64,000 nucleotides of DNA from Amnibacterium flavum (GTDB taxonomy: Bacteria > Actinomycetota > Actinomycetes > Actinomycetales > Microbacteriaceae): assembly GCF_003097495.1 (NCBI RefSeq), contig NZ_QEOP01000001.1, positions 186,001-250,000 on the forward strand, written 5' to 3'. Of this stretch, positions 1 to 7,556 are shown piece after piece (positions within the stretch are counted from its first letter, which is position 1; every line of letters begins with the position of its first letter). A program made the position numbers and the translations under genes. The notes beneath the pieces were generated by a model. The model did not search any database and was not told the DNA's origin. It saw only the letters and a program-made list of their open reading frames with translations.

Positions 1-107
1 CCGAGCGCGATCGCAGCTCCTGCCACGACCACCCATGTCGACACGTCGACACCCGTCGTTCCGAGCCGGACATCGGTCGGTGTCAAAACGCAAGCCGTCG
101 AATCCAC
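1..107 (-). CDS. possible 5' end of a gene running off the window (tentative)
   Basis: A frame on the minus strand is open from a GTG at 107-105 to the window edge, giving about 35 residues. They end in a hydrophobic stretch (TWVVVAGAAIAL) that could begin a membrane segment or signal anchor. An AGGGGG run at 117-112 lies about 5 nt before the GTG and could be a ribosome binding site. No family can be named from so short a piece, and chance openness of a high-GC frame is a real alternative, so confidence is low. Confidence 0.25.
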   Translation of the reverse strand, partial: MDSTACVLTPTDVRLGTTGVDVSTWVVVAGAAIAL

Positions 108-326
108 GGCGCCCCCTAGAAAATCGCTGACGCGCGCGCCGAGAGGGTCCGAAACCGACGTCCCCCGATGCGCAGGGCTCCCCTGAACCCTTCGATGACC
201 ACTTGAAGGTTGGTCACGGATTGCATCGTTCCCTGAGAAACCGGCCAGACCTCGCCGACACGCCGCAGAAACTCCCGACGACATATGCAGGGGATGCGCG
301 GGGCGAAGGGAGAGGTTAACGAGAAG

Positions 327-356
327 GGGGGAAGAACGCCCCCGCGTTCTTCCCCC
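327..356 (-). terminator. perfect 13-bp hairpin downstream of the histidine kinase
   Basis: GGGGGAAGAACGC (327-339), a CCCC loop and GCGTTCTTCCCCC (344-356) form a perfect stem. It lies about 120 nt past the stop of the minus-strand kinase gene. The T-tract is weak, as is usual for actinobacterial terminators. I see no gene between 108 and 473. Confidence 0.6.
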
Positions 357-473
357 AGGTCCGCGAAATGCGACGGCGGACTCGTCTGTTTCCTGCGCCC
401 CTACCCGAAGTGCGCGATCCAGGAGGAAGCTACCCGGCGTCCTCTGGTGATGACGAGTCTGGCGTGGGACGGA

Positions 474-2453
474 TCAGTGGACCAATTCGGCCGTCGGCGC
501 GATGTTCGCGCTGCGAACATTCGTGCGCAGCGGGATCGTCGCGAGCGAGAGCACGGCGCCGTTCTCGCCGGTGACGGTCCAGGTGCCGCCCATCGTCCTG
601 AGGAGCGCTCCGACGAGGCCGCCTTCCGACGGTGCCGCCGGCGCGAAGCTGCCGTCGTTCTCGCAGCGGACCTCGAGCACGAGGCGCTTGGCGGAACCGG
701 GGCCGCCGGACTCCGGCTTCGCGTGGACCGACAGCCGCGCGTGCCGTGCCCGACCGTGGCGCGCCGCATTCGTGATCATGTCGACGACCAATTCGCTCAC
801 CGTAGCGCCGAGCGCGGCATCGGCCTCGAGGAACATCGACGCGACGGGATCGTAGGTCCAATCGATCTCGACGATGCCGCTCCAGTCCGTGCGGAGCGAG
901 CTGAGAACGTCGTCGACCGAGTGTCTCTCCGTGCGGACGGTCGCCAGCTCCGCCAGATCCGCGGTCGCGGCCCGGATCAGCTCGGCGGTCTCCTCGATGA
1001 CTTCGGCGGTCGTGCGGTTCGACTGGCGACTCAGGTGGAGACCGAGAAGCATCGATGCCGCCGACAGTCGCCCCTGGACGGGACCGTGCAGCAGGGCTGC
1101 GACCCGGCGCCGGACATCGTCGGCCTGCAGGTGCGCGCCGTGTGCAACGGCCTCGAGCTCCTGGTTCATCAGTTCCAGCTCGTTCATCAGACCGAGCGTC
1201 TGACGCCGCGTCGCGACCGCGATCGAGGTCATCAGCGTTCCCAGAGCGACGAGCGGGACGAAGAGGAAGATCGGCGTCAGTTGGGTGTCGACCTTGAAGT
1301 TGGGCCCGATCCCTTCGACGAGCGGCGGGACGAGTCCGACGCCCGCCGCGATGAGAACAAGCAGGCCCCACTGGAAGAGCGCAGCCCGTCGGTTGCTCAT
1401 CGGCGCCGAGAAGTGCTCGACCAGGGTGAGGACCACCGTGGCGGCCAGGATGGCGCCGGTTCCGAGAAGCACCGTGCCGAGCCCCGACGTGCGGAAGATC
1501 TCCGGACCGGTGCCCAGGATGATCATGAACGAGCCGACCCACGGCCAGGTGATCGGGCGCATCAGCACCTCGAGCACGATGTTGTTGAAGATCCGCGGGC
1601 GGCGCATGCTCCGCTGCATCTCGATGCTTCCCGGCTCGACCACCTGGTGGCTGGTCAGGCGGACGACGTCGTCGGAGACGCCCTTGATCTCGCCCGCGAG
1701 GTTCTTCAGCACATTGCGGGTGAGGCTCGAGTTGATGGCCGCGACCCGCTCGCTGAGGCGATCGATGTGAGGCTGCACCGCGGTGCGGACAGCGGCGGAG
1801 AGCGCAGCGGTCTGCTCCTCCAGGCTCGTCTCGGCGCTGTCGCGGATGCGCTCGAGACGGCGCTTGTTGGCCTCGAGCTCCTCGAGCCGCTGGCGCCGGA
1901 TGTCGAGCATGGCCTGCACGATCGCCGCGGCGGGGACCCAGACCACCGCTCCGCAGATCGATCCGACGAGACGCAGCACCAGGTCGGGATCCGCGTCGGT
2001 CCACGCCATCACCGAGAGGGCGCGGCTGAGCCCGAGGGCGACGCCGAACGTCACCCAGTAGAAGACGAGGACGAGCACGTGCACCCGCCGCGTGGTGCGG
2101 TGGCGCAGCAGCGTGTAGTTGAAGACGATGCCGACGATCAGCGCACTGCCGACGCCGATGGCGCCGACGCCGATCGAACCGAGCGTGGTGAAACCCGTCG
2201 GCGCCTCGAGAGCGGCGACCGCGAAGACGGCGGGGAAGAAGAGGAAGGCGTACGACGACCAGGCGAAGGCCCACTTGCCGCCGGCGAGCTCGAGCAGGTG
2301 ATCCACACGAGCGGGCAGCCGCATGATCCCCCCCGAGAGGCGGGTGCGGATACCGGTGCGGATGACGTCGGCGGGGACGCGGGGGTCCGCGACCTGGGCG
2401 GTCACCGGTCTACGCGGTCGCGCGAGAGGCCAGCGACGGGAGAGGGGCGCCAT
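474..2453 (-). CDS. multi-pass membrane histidine kinase, NarL/DesK-like
   Basis: This 659-residue protein is a membrane sensor kinase. Four hydrophobic segments (about residues 65-170) are followed by a charged helical, probably coiled-coil stretch. More membrane segments follow (about 270-390), then a cytoplasmic kinase core. The dimerisation box reads LLHGPVQGRL with His456, so HG replaces the HD(x)xxQ seen in most NarL-type kinases. The ATPase N-box is ITNAARHG (Asn562), and a glycine-rich GGLVGALLRTMGG follows near the C-terminus. GAGGGGAG lies 5 nt before the ATG at 2453. An internal ATG at 2324 (residue 44) follows a G-run too closely, so the longer form is preferred. The gene lies 219 nt after the LuxR-type regulator on the same strand, and the two probably form a two-component pair. 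A small hairpin at 2481-2496 (CTGTTC/GAACAG) lies between them. The stimulus is unknown. Confidence 0.85.
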   Translation of the reverse strand: MAPLSRRWPLARPRRPVTAQVADPRVPADVIRTGIRTRLSGGIMRLPARVDHLLELAGGKWAFAWSSYAFLFFPAVFAVAALEAPTGFTTLGSIGVGAIGVGSALIVGIVFNYTLLRHRTTRRVHVLVLVFYWVTFGVALGLSRALSVMAWTDADPDLVLRLVGSICGAVVWVPAAAIVQAMLDIRRQRLEELEANKRRLERIRDSAETSLEEQTAALSAAVRTAVQPHIDRLSERVAAINSSLTRNVLKNLAGEIKGVSDDVVRLTSHQVVEPGSIEMQRSMRRPRIFNNIVLEVLMRPITWPWVGSFMIILGTGPEIFRTSGLGTVLLGTGAILAATVVLTLVEHFSAPMSNRRAALFQWGLLVLIAAGVGLVPPLVEGIGPNFKVDTQLTPIFLFVPLVALGTLMTSIAVATRRQTLGLMNELELMNQELEAVAHGAHLQADDVRRRVAALLHGPVQGRLSAASMLLGLHLSRQSNRTTAEVIEETAELIRAATADLAELATVRTERHSVDDVLSSLRTDWSGIVEIDWTYDPVASMFLEADAALGATVSELVVDMITNAARHGRARHARLSVHAKPESGGPGSAKRLVLEVRCENDGSFAPAAPSEGGLVGALLRTMGGTWTVTGENGAVLSLATIPLRTNVRSANIAPTAELVH

Positions 2454-2672
2454 GTCGGCTCCCCTCGCCCCGTTGACCGGCTGTTCCCCCGAACAGGACG
2501 GTCATCGCTGTCGTCACGCCACCCCCCGGTGACGTTCCAGCTCCCCGGCTCCGACCCGAGCGGGGCGGGGAGTTCCTTCAGCATGAGGCACCGTTCACGA
2601 CGCTGCAACCGCGTCCGTTCGCCGATGTTCGCTGAGCGCACATCGGCGACGGTGACACCCGAGCGGGCGCTG

Positions 2673-3317
2673 TCAGTGGACACGTACGCGGCCCTGCTGC
2701 CACATCAGGACAGCCCCGGTGCGCGGGTCGTAATCGCTCGCCTGCTTGAGTCCCAGCTTCTCGTAGAGGCGCTGGATCATCATCTCGGTCGCGCGGACGG
2801 TGGTGTTGCGGTGCTGGGCGATGCGGGAGGTCGCGAAACCTTCGGACAGCATGCGGAGCACCTCCGCCTGGCTGCGGGTGACGGTGGTGCGGTCCTCGAT
2901 GGTCTCGACCGGCGCCTCGCGACGCGAGACCTCTCCGGCGAGCGCCGCCTCGACCGCGTTGACGAGGGTGCGCAGATCGCGCAGCTCGGACTTCACGAGG
3001 TAGACGGTGGGTTCCGGCAGACGCGCATCGGGTCCGATGGCGAGCTCCGGGGATGCGTGCGAGGTCAGTGCGACCATTCCGACCCAGGGCTGGTCCTCGT
3101 AGACGCGGGCGAGGAGATCGGCGCCCGACGGTCCCGATCCGAAGTTCAGGTCGGAGACGACGACGTGATAGTCGGTCTCCCCCAGCTCGGTCATCGCCGT
3201 GTGCACGGCGTCGACCGCGGTCACCTCGTAGCCTGCACCTCGGAGCGAGTCGCTCACGAGCGTGCGGGTGAACGGGTCATCCTCGACGACCAGGATGCTC
3301 CGCGAGCCATTAGACAT
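2673..3317 (-). CDS. two-component response regulator, LuxR/NarL-type DNA binding
   Basis: The 214-residue protein has a receiver domain (residues 7-120) with the acidic pair Asp13-Asp14, phospho-acceptor Asp56 (VVVSDLN), Thr85 and Lys109. A helix-turn-helix region follows (about 140-200; motif TRSQAEVLRMLSEGFATSRIA). The reading frame is open further upstream, but only the ATG at 3317 has receiver sequence starting right behind it and a GGGGGGAC ribosome binding site before it, so I start here. It should take phosphate from the downstream histidine kinase and control transcription. The HTH is less canonical than classic LuxR proteins (NTTVRATEMMIQRLYEKLG). The target genes cannot be read from the sequence. 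Confidence 0.88.
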   Translation of the reverse strand: MSNGSRSILVVEDDPFTRTLVSDSLRGAGYEVTAVDAVHTAMTELGETDYHVVVSDLNFGSGPSGADLLARVYEDQPWVGMVALTSHASPELAIGPDARLPEPTVYLVKSELRDLRTLVNAVEAALAGEVSRREAPVETIEDRTTVTRSQAEVLRMLSEGFATSRIAQHRNTTVRATEMMIQRLYEKLGLKQASDYDPRTGAVLMWQQGRVRVH

Positions 3318-3504
3318 CTTGCAAGTCCCCCCGAACCGGAGTGCCCTCCGCGGATCGGCGGTGGTACTGCACTCAATTGCCCTCTGATCATTCCGGTCGT
3401 ACGACATCGGCGGCATCCCCTTTTCTCGGGACACCCGGTCGAGGGCCCTGATACCCCGAACCGACGGGCTTTCCTCGACCCCCGCTTCGACCAACAGGGA
3501 TACA

Positions 3505-4908
3505 GTGCGCTGTGTGAACGTCGACGCCGGTTCCCTGGTCGCGGGCCTTCGGGCGACATATGAGAGCGGTGCGACGAGACCGCTCTCCTGGAGGCTCGGG
3601 CAGCTCCGGGCGCTGGGGCGGCTGCTGCGCGAACGTCGCTCCGATCTCGAGGCCGCCCTGGCCGCGGATCTCGGCAAGCCGCCGACCGAGTCGTTCGTGA
3701 CCGAGATCGCCTTCCTCACCGCCGAGGTCGACCACACCCTCTCCCATCTGAGGGGATGGCTGCGTCCGCGTCGCGTCGCCGTACCCGCCGTGCTCCTCCC
3801 CGCTTCCGCCCGAACAGTGCTGGAGCCCCTCGGTGTGGCTCTGATCATCGCGCCCTGGAACTACCCGCTGATGCTGTCGGTCTCGCCGCTCATCGGAGCG
3901 CTCGCCGCGGGCGACACCGTGGTCCTCAAGCCGAGCGAGATCGCCCCGGCCACCTCGGCTGTCCTCGCCGATCTGCTCCCCCGCTACCTCGACAGCCGGG
4001 CCGTCGCCGTCGTCGAAGGCGGGGTTCCGGAGACGACGGCTCTGCTCGAGCAGCGCTTCGACACCATCTTCTACACGGGCAACGCTCGTGTCGGCCGGAT
4101 CGTCCTCGAGGCGGCTGCGAAGCACCTCACCCCGGTGACGCTCGAGCTGGGAGGCAAGTCGCCCGCCTACGTCGACGAGACGGCCGATCTGCGGACGACG
4201 GCCCAGCGCCTGGTCTGGGGGAAGTACCTGAACGCCGGTCAGACCTGCGTCGCCCCCGACTACGTGCTGGCGACGCCGCGGGTGGCCGACAGGCTCGTGC
4301 CCCTCCTCGCCGAGGCGATCAGGGACCAGTTCGGAACCGACCCCTCCACGAGCCGCGACTACGGCCGCATCGTCGACGAGCGTCAGTACGAACGCCTCGT
4401 TCCCCTGCTCGGGAGCGGCACCGTCGCTGCCGGCGGGCAGACCGACGGATCGCAGCGCTACATCGCCCCCACAGTTCTGACAGGCGTCGACATCGATTCG
4501 CCTGTCATGCGCGAGGAGATCTTCGGCCCGATCCTGCCGATCGTCACAGTGCGGGATGAGGATGAGGCGCTGGCCACCGTCGCCGCGCGGGACAAGCCGC
4601 TCGCCCTCTACCTGTTCAGCACCGATCGGGCGACGCGTCGTCGTTGGCTGCGCCGCACCAGCTCGGGAGCCGTCGTCCTCGGCGCGGCAGTCGTCCATCT
4701 CAGCGTGCCGGGGCTCCCGTTCGGCGGGGTCGGCGCCAGCGGGACGGGCAGCTATCACGGACTGCGCTCCGTCCGGGTGTTCAGCCATGAGAAGGCCGTG
4801 CTCGACAAGCCGCAGCGTCCCGACACCCTCGCGCTGCTGCGCGCGCCGTACACGGACGGCCGCAAGCGCCTCATCGGTCTCCTGCTCGGCGGTCTCCGCC
4901 GCAGATAG
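3505..4908 (+). CDS. NAD(P)-dependent aldehyde dehydrogenase (class 3-like)
   Basis: The 467-residue protein oxidises an aldehyde to a carboxylate with NAD(P)+. It shows APWNYPLMLS near the cofactor site, FYTGNARVG (the FTGS-type phosphate loop), LELGGKSP with general-base Glu214 and NAGQTCVAPDY with catalytic Cys248. Length and the absence of the longer N-terminal arm of betaine-aldehyde enzymes point to the class 3 fatty/aromatic aldehyde group. The start is GTG at 3505 with AGGGA 5 nt upstream; a second GTG at 3514 is possible. The gene is divergent from the two-component genes and convergent with topoisomerase IB. It could in principle oxidise aldehydes from the amine oxidase 7 kb away, but nothing in the sequence links them directly. 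Confidence 0.9.
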   Translation: MRCVNVDAGSLVAGLRATYESGATRPLSWRLGQLRALGRLLRERRSDLEAALAADLGKPPTESFVTEIAFLTAEVDHTLSHLRGWLRPRRVAVPAVLLPASARTVLEPLGVALIIAPWNYPLMLSVSPLIGALAAGDTVVLKPSEIAPATSAVLADLLPRYLDSRAVAVVEGGVPETTALLEQRFDTIFYTGNARVGRIVLEAAAKHLTPVTLELGGKSPAYVDETADLRTTAQRLVWGKYLNAGQTCVAPDYVLATPRVADRLVPLLAEAIRDQFGTDPSTSRDYGRIVDERQYERLVPLLGSGTVAAGGQTDGSQRYIAPTVLTGVDIDSPVMREEIFGPILPIVTVRDEDEALATVAARDKPLALYLFSTDRATRRRWLRRTSSGAVVLGAAVVHLSVPGLPFGGVGASGTGSYHGLRSVRVFSHEKAVLDKPQRPDTLALLRAPYTDGRKRLIGLLLGGLRRR

Positions 4909-4926
4909 CGGAGCCCGCTACCCGGC

Positions 4927-5106
4927 CTTCGTTTCGACGAGCTCAACGAGCGGCCTCGCCCTGCCCACGGTCTTCGTTTCGACGAGCTCAACGGGCGGCG
5001 CCCCCCGCCCACTGAGCGCAGCGAAGGAAGGACCCCCGCGACGCGCCACACCCTTCGTTTCGACGAGCTCAACGGGCGGCGGCCCCGCCCATTGAGCCCG
5101 TCGAAA
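4927..5106. repeat. cluster of Microbacteriaceae-type palindromic repeats between convergent genes
   Basis: Three direct copies of a 28-bp element beginning CTTCGTTTCGACGAGCTC occur at 4927-4954, 4972-4999 and 5053-5080. The last copy is followed by its near-inverse (CCCATTGAGCCCGTCGAAA, ending at 5106), so it can fold into a long hairpin. A second type of arm, CCCACTGAGCGCAGCGAAG (5008-5026), lies between copies 2 and 3, and the same arm occurs inverted at 48750-48773. The position between two convergent stop codons suggests a terminator role. The translated frame (FVSTSSTGG repeats) is not a gene. Confidence 0.85.
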
Positions 5107-5129
5107 TGAGCGACCCGAAGGCGACCCGA

Positions 5130-6095
5130 CTACTGGAAGAGCAGCCCGCGGATCTCGCTCTCGGCCGAGCCGAGACGTGACGGGTCGATGGTCTCTCCGG
5201 AGTGGTACCGGTCGACGAGGCGAGGGTCGACGTAGCTGGCGCGGGCGATGCTGGGGGTGTTGCTGAGCACCTCCGCGGCGTCCCGCATCGCCTGGGCGAC
5301 CGCTCGGGTGCGCGCCGTCTTGGCCGCCTCGACCCCGTGCTTCGCGAGGCTGGTCGCCGCGGCGACCGTTCCGTGCAGGGTGCGGAAGTCCTTGGCCGTG
5401 AATTCGCCGCCGGTCCGTTCGCGCACGTACTCGTTGACCTCGGCCGCGGTCAGGGGATGCCAGGTCGTACCCTCTTTGTAGGCGAGGAGACGCGCGTTGG
5501 GGCCTCTCTTCTTCAGCTGGCGGACGATCGCGGCGAGATCCTTGTCGCGGATGTCCGACTCCCACGCTTTGTGGCTCTTCGCCGGGAACTTCAGCTCGAC
5601 GATGTCGCCGTGCACGCGGGCGTGGCTGCACAGCAGGGTCGTGAGGCCGTGACTTCCGTTCGATTCCGCGTACCGCTCTGACCCGACCCGCAGCGAGCCG
5701 GTGTCGAGCATCCGGAACGCCGCAGCCAGGGCCCGCTCACGGGTCAGCCCGTCGCTGCGGAGATCCATTGTGACGCGCCGCCGAGCGGTCGGCAGCGATT
5801 CGGCGAGTTCCATGGCACGGTCGAACTTGATGCGGTCCTTCTTCTCACGCCACGTGGGGTGGTAGATGTACTGCTTCCGCCCGGCGGCGTCGTACCCGAT
5901 CGCCTGGATGTGCCCATTGTCGTAGGGGCAGATCCAGACGTCCTTCCAGGCGGGTGGGATGCCGAGACGCTCGAAGCGCTCGCGCAGCTCGGTGTCGGCG
6001 ACAGCGCCGTCCTTCGTGCTGCGATACGAGAATCCGGAGCCTGCGCGCACGCGGAGGAACCCCTGGCCGGTCGAGTTCGTCCTCCGCAGTCGCAC
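5130..6095 (-). CDS. DNA topoisomerase IB (eukaryotic-like type I topoisomerase)
   Basis: The 321-residue protein relaxes supercoils by a 3'-phosphotyrosyl intermediate. It matches bacterial and poxvirus-type TopIB: PPAWKDVWICPYDNGHIQA and the YHPTWREKKDRIKF box near the N-terminus, the catalytic core with LRVGSERYAESNGSHGLTT, KDFRTLHGT and the active-site tyrosine in NTPSIARASYVDP (Tyr288). The frame runs open to 6692, but the upstream part is a shadow of the acyltransferase gene. I start at the GTG at 6095, which lies 6 nt after a TATACT -10 box (6107-6102), so the message is probably leaderless. It is convergent with the aldehyde dehydrogenase. Confidence 0.92.
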   Translation of the reverse strand: MRLRRTNSTGQGFLRVRAGSGFSYRSTKDGAVADTELRERFERLGIPPAWKDVWICPYDNGHIQAIGYDAAGRKQYIYHPTWREKKDRIKFDRAMELAESLPTARRRVTMDLRSDGLTRERALAAAFRMLDTGSLRVGSERYAESNGSHGLTTLLCSHARVHGDIVELKFPAKSHKAWESDIRDKDLAAIVRQLKKRGPNARLLAYKEGTTWHPLTAAEVNEYVRERTGGEFTAKDFRTLHGTVAAATSLAKHGVEAAKTARTRAVAQAMRDAAEVLSNTPSIARASYVDPRLVDRYHSGETIDPSRLGSAESEIRGLLFQ

Positions 6096-6101
6096 GCGGC
6101 G

Positions 6102-6107
6102 AGTATA
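6102..6107 (-). promoter_or_regulatory. -10 box of topoisomerase IB (leaderless start)
   Basis: TATACT on the minus strand is followed after 6 nt by the GTG start codon, the spacing expected if transcription begins at or next to the start codon. No clear -35 hexamer is visible. Confidence 0.5.
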
Positions 6108-6145
6108 GGACGCCCCCGTCTGAGGGCTCGCCGAGTGTCCGTGCC

Positions 6146-7351
6146 TCAGCCGAACTCGGCCGCCGCCGCCCAGATTCCCCAGGCGCTCGCGCCGACGGTT
6201 CCGGCCGCGAGCGCCACGAGGCCGCCGAGGATCGCCGTCCGGGCACGCACGAAACCGGGCGTGCGGAAGCGGATGGGGTTCTCGATGAAGCGAAGGCTGA
6301 GTCCCGCGACGACGAGACAGAGGGCCAGCACGCCGATCAGGACGTACCAGGGCGTCGGGACCCCGGTGATGAACGGAAGGAACGCGATGATCGGCCAGTG
6401 CCACAGGTAGAGCGAGTACGACGCATCGCCGAGCCACTGGACGAACCGGAGCCGCGCGATCCGGATGGTGCCCCAGCTCAGTTCCGGAGCTCCGGCGATG
6501 ATCACGGCGGCAGCACCGAGGGCCGGCACCACCGCGAGCGGGCCGGGGAAGGCTCCGGGATCGCGCCACGCCAGCACCGCTCCGACGATGGCGGCCACTC
6601 CCAGCCACGAGATCACTCCCCGCTGCCGCGGAGTGAGGAACGAGTGGGCGAGCGGCAGGAAGGCGAGCAGACCGCCGAGTCCGAACTCCCACGCGCGGGC
6701 GAAGGTCGAGTAGTAGGCGACATCCGACGCCGACACCCCTGTCTGCAGCACGCAGTAGACGAACGACGCGATGGTCACGGCACCGAGGACGACCCCGAAG
6801 ACCGGTGCGATCCTCGGTCCGCGGCGCCCGAGGACCCCGATCGCCGCGTAGCAGAGGATGATTAGAAGCGGCCAGACGAGGTAGAACTGCTCCTCGACCG
6901 ACAGCGACCAGAAGTGCACGACGGGCGAGGCATCGAGCACGGCGCGTGTCGGGTCGAGGCTGGCGATGGCGAGGAACCAGTTCTGCACGTAGAGCAGGCT
7001 CGCCACGATCTCGCCCAGGTACTGCTCCCAGAGTCCGCGAGGAACGAAGACGAGGGTGAGCACCGCGCAGACCGCCAGCACGACGATGGCGGCGGGCAGC
7101 AGCCGGCGGGCGCGGCGCAGGTAGAAGGAGCGCAGCGCGATCGTGCCGGTCCTCTCGCGTTCGCGGATCAGCTGGCCGGTGATGAGGAACCCCGAGATGA
7201 CGAAGAAGACGTCGACCCCGACGAAGCCTCCGGGTGCGAACCGGGGCCAGACATGGCCGATGACGACGGCGAGCACGGCGATGGCGCGGAGAGCCTGGAT
7301 CTCCGGGCGCACGCCGGATCGCTCCCGGAGCGGTGTCGCGCGCGCGCTCAT
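6146..7351 (-). CDS. acyltransferase 3 family membrane protein (OafA/YrhL-like)
   Basis: The 401-residue integral membrane protein probably transfers an acetyl or other acyl group to a cell-surface polysaccharide. It opens with the family signature EIQALRAIAVLAVVIGHVWP (catalytic His in GHVWP), followed by FVGVDVFFVISGFLI and YLRRARRLLPA. About ten hydrophobic segments follow, with SLSVEEQFYLVWPL (the conserved E-Q-F-Y-W motif) in the middle and SYSLYLWHWP near residue 300. It stops after the membrane domain, so it lacks the SGNH hydrolase domain that many relatives carry at the C-terminus. It lies 50 nt before topoisomerase IB on the same strand, which has its own promoter. The acceptor is unknown. 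Confidence 0.9.
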   Translation of the reverse strand: MSARATPLRERSGVRPEIQALRAIAVLAVVIGHVWPRFAPGGFVGVDVFFVISGFLITGQLIRERERTGTIALRSFYLRRARRLLPAAIVVLAVCAVLTLVFVPRGLWEQYLGEIVASLLYVQNWFLAIASLDPTRAVLDASPVVHFWSLSVEEQFYLVWPLLIILCYAAIGVLGRRGPRIAPVFGVVLGAVTIASFVYCVLQTGVSASDVAYYSTFARAWEFGLGGLLAFLPLAHSFLTPRQRGVISWLGVAAIVGAVLAWRDPGAFPGPLAVVPALGAAAVIIAGAPELSWGTIRIARLRFVQWLGDASYSLYLWHWPIIAFLPFITGVPTPWYVLIGVLALCLVVAGLSLRFIENPIRFRTPGFVRARTAILGGLVALAAGTVGASAWGIWAAAAEFG

Positions 7352-7503
7352 CCTGGAACGCTAGGCGACACGGCCTTGTGCTGACTGGGAGCGCAACCGA
7401 AGCGGCGGAGGAGATCGCGGGGGGCGAGCAGGCCGCCTCGTGTTTCCTGGTCGTGAATTCCGTGTTACGGAGTGTGAGGAGGAGTACCCCGATCGCCTTT
7501 TAT

Positions 7504-7517
7504 CTGTCACTGTCATA
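7504..7517. promoter_or_regulatory. putative TetR operator upstream of the amine permease operon
   Basis: CTGTCACTGTCATA lies 40 nt before the permease start. Its reverse complement begins TATGACAGTG, identical to the first ten bases of the palindrome at 11287-11301 in front of the amine oxidase, and both lie in a local A/T-rich patch that is unusual for this genome. The TetR gene sits between the two sites. A short inverted repeat TCCGTgttACGGA (7459-7471) lies further upstream. Confidence 0.55.
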
Positions 7518-7556
7518 AAAAAACAGGCACCTCTCCCCCTTCGAAAGGCGCACGCG

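Noticed and set aside
430-2274. 614-codon second frame of the kinase locus
   Set aside because: Arg-rich shadow in a wrong frame.
285-3563. 1092-codon plus-strand frame
   Set aside because: Antisense to the histidine kinase and regulator, with Arg/Asp-rich translation and no domain.
4556-5095. 179-codon frame through FVSTSSTGG repeats
   Set aside because: Overlaps the aldehyde dehydrogenase in another frame and runs into intergenic repeat DNA.
4927-5106. CRISPR array
   Set aside because: Copies are palindromic and too few, spacers are irregular, and there are no cas genes.
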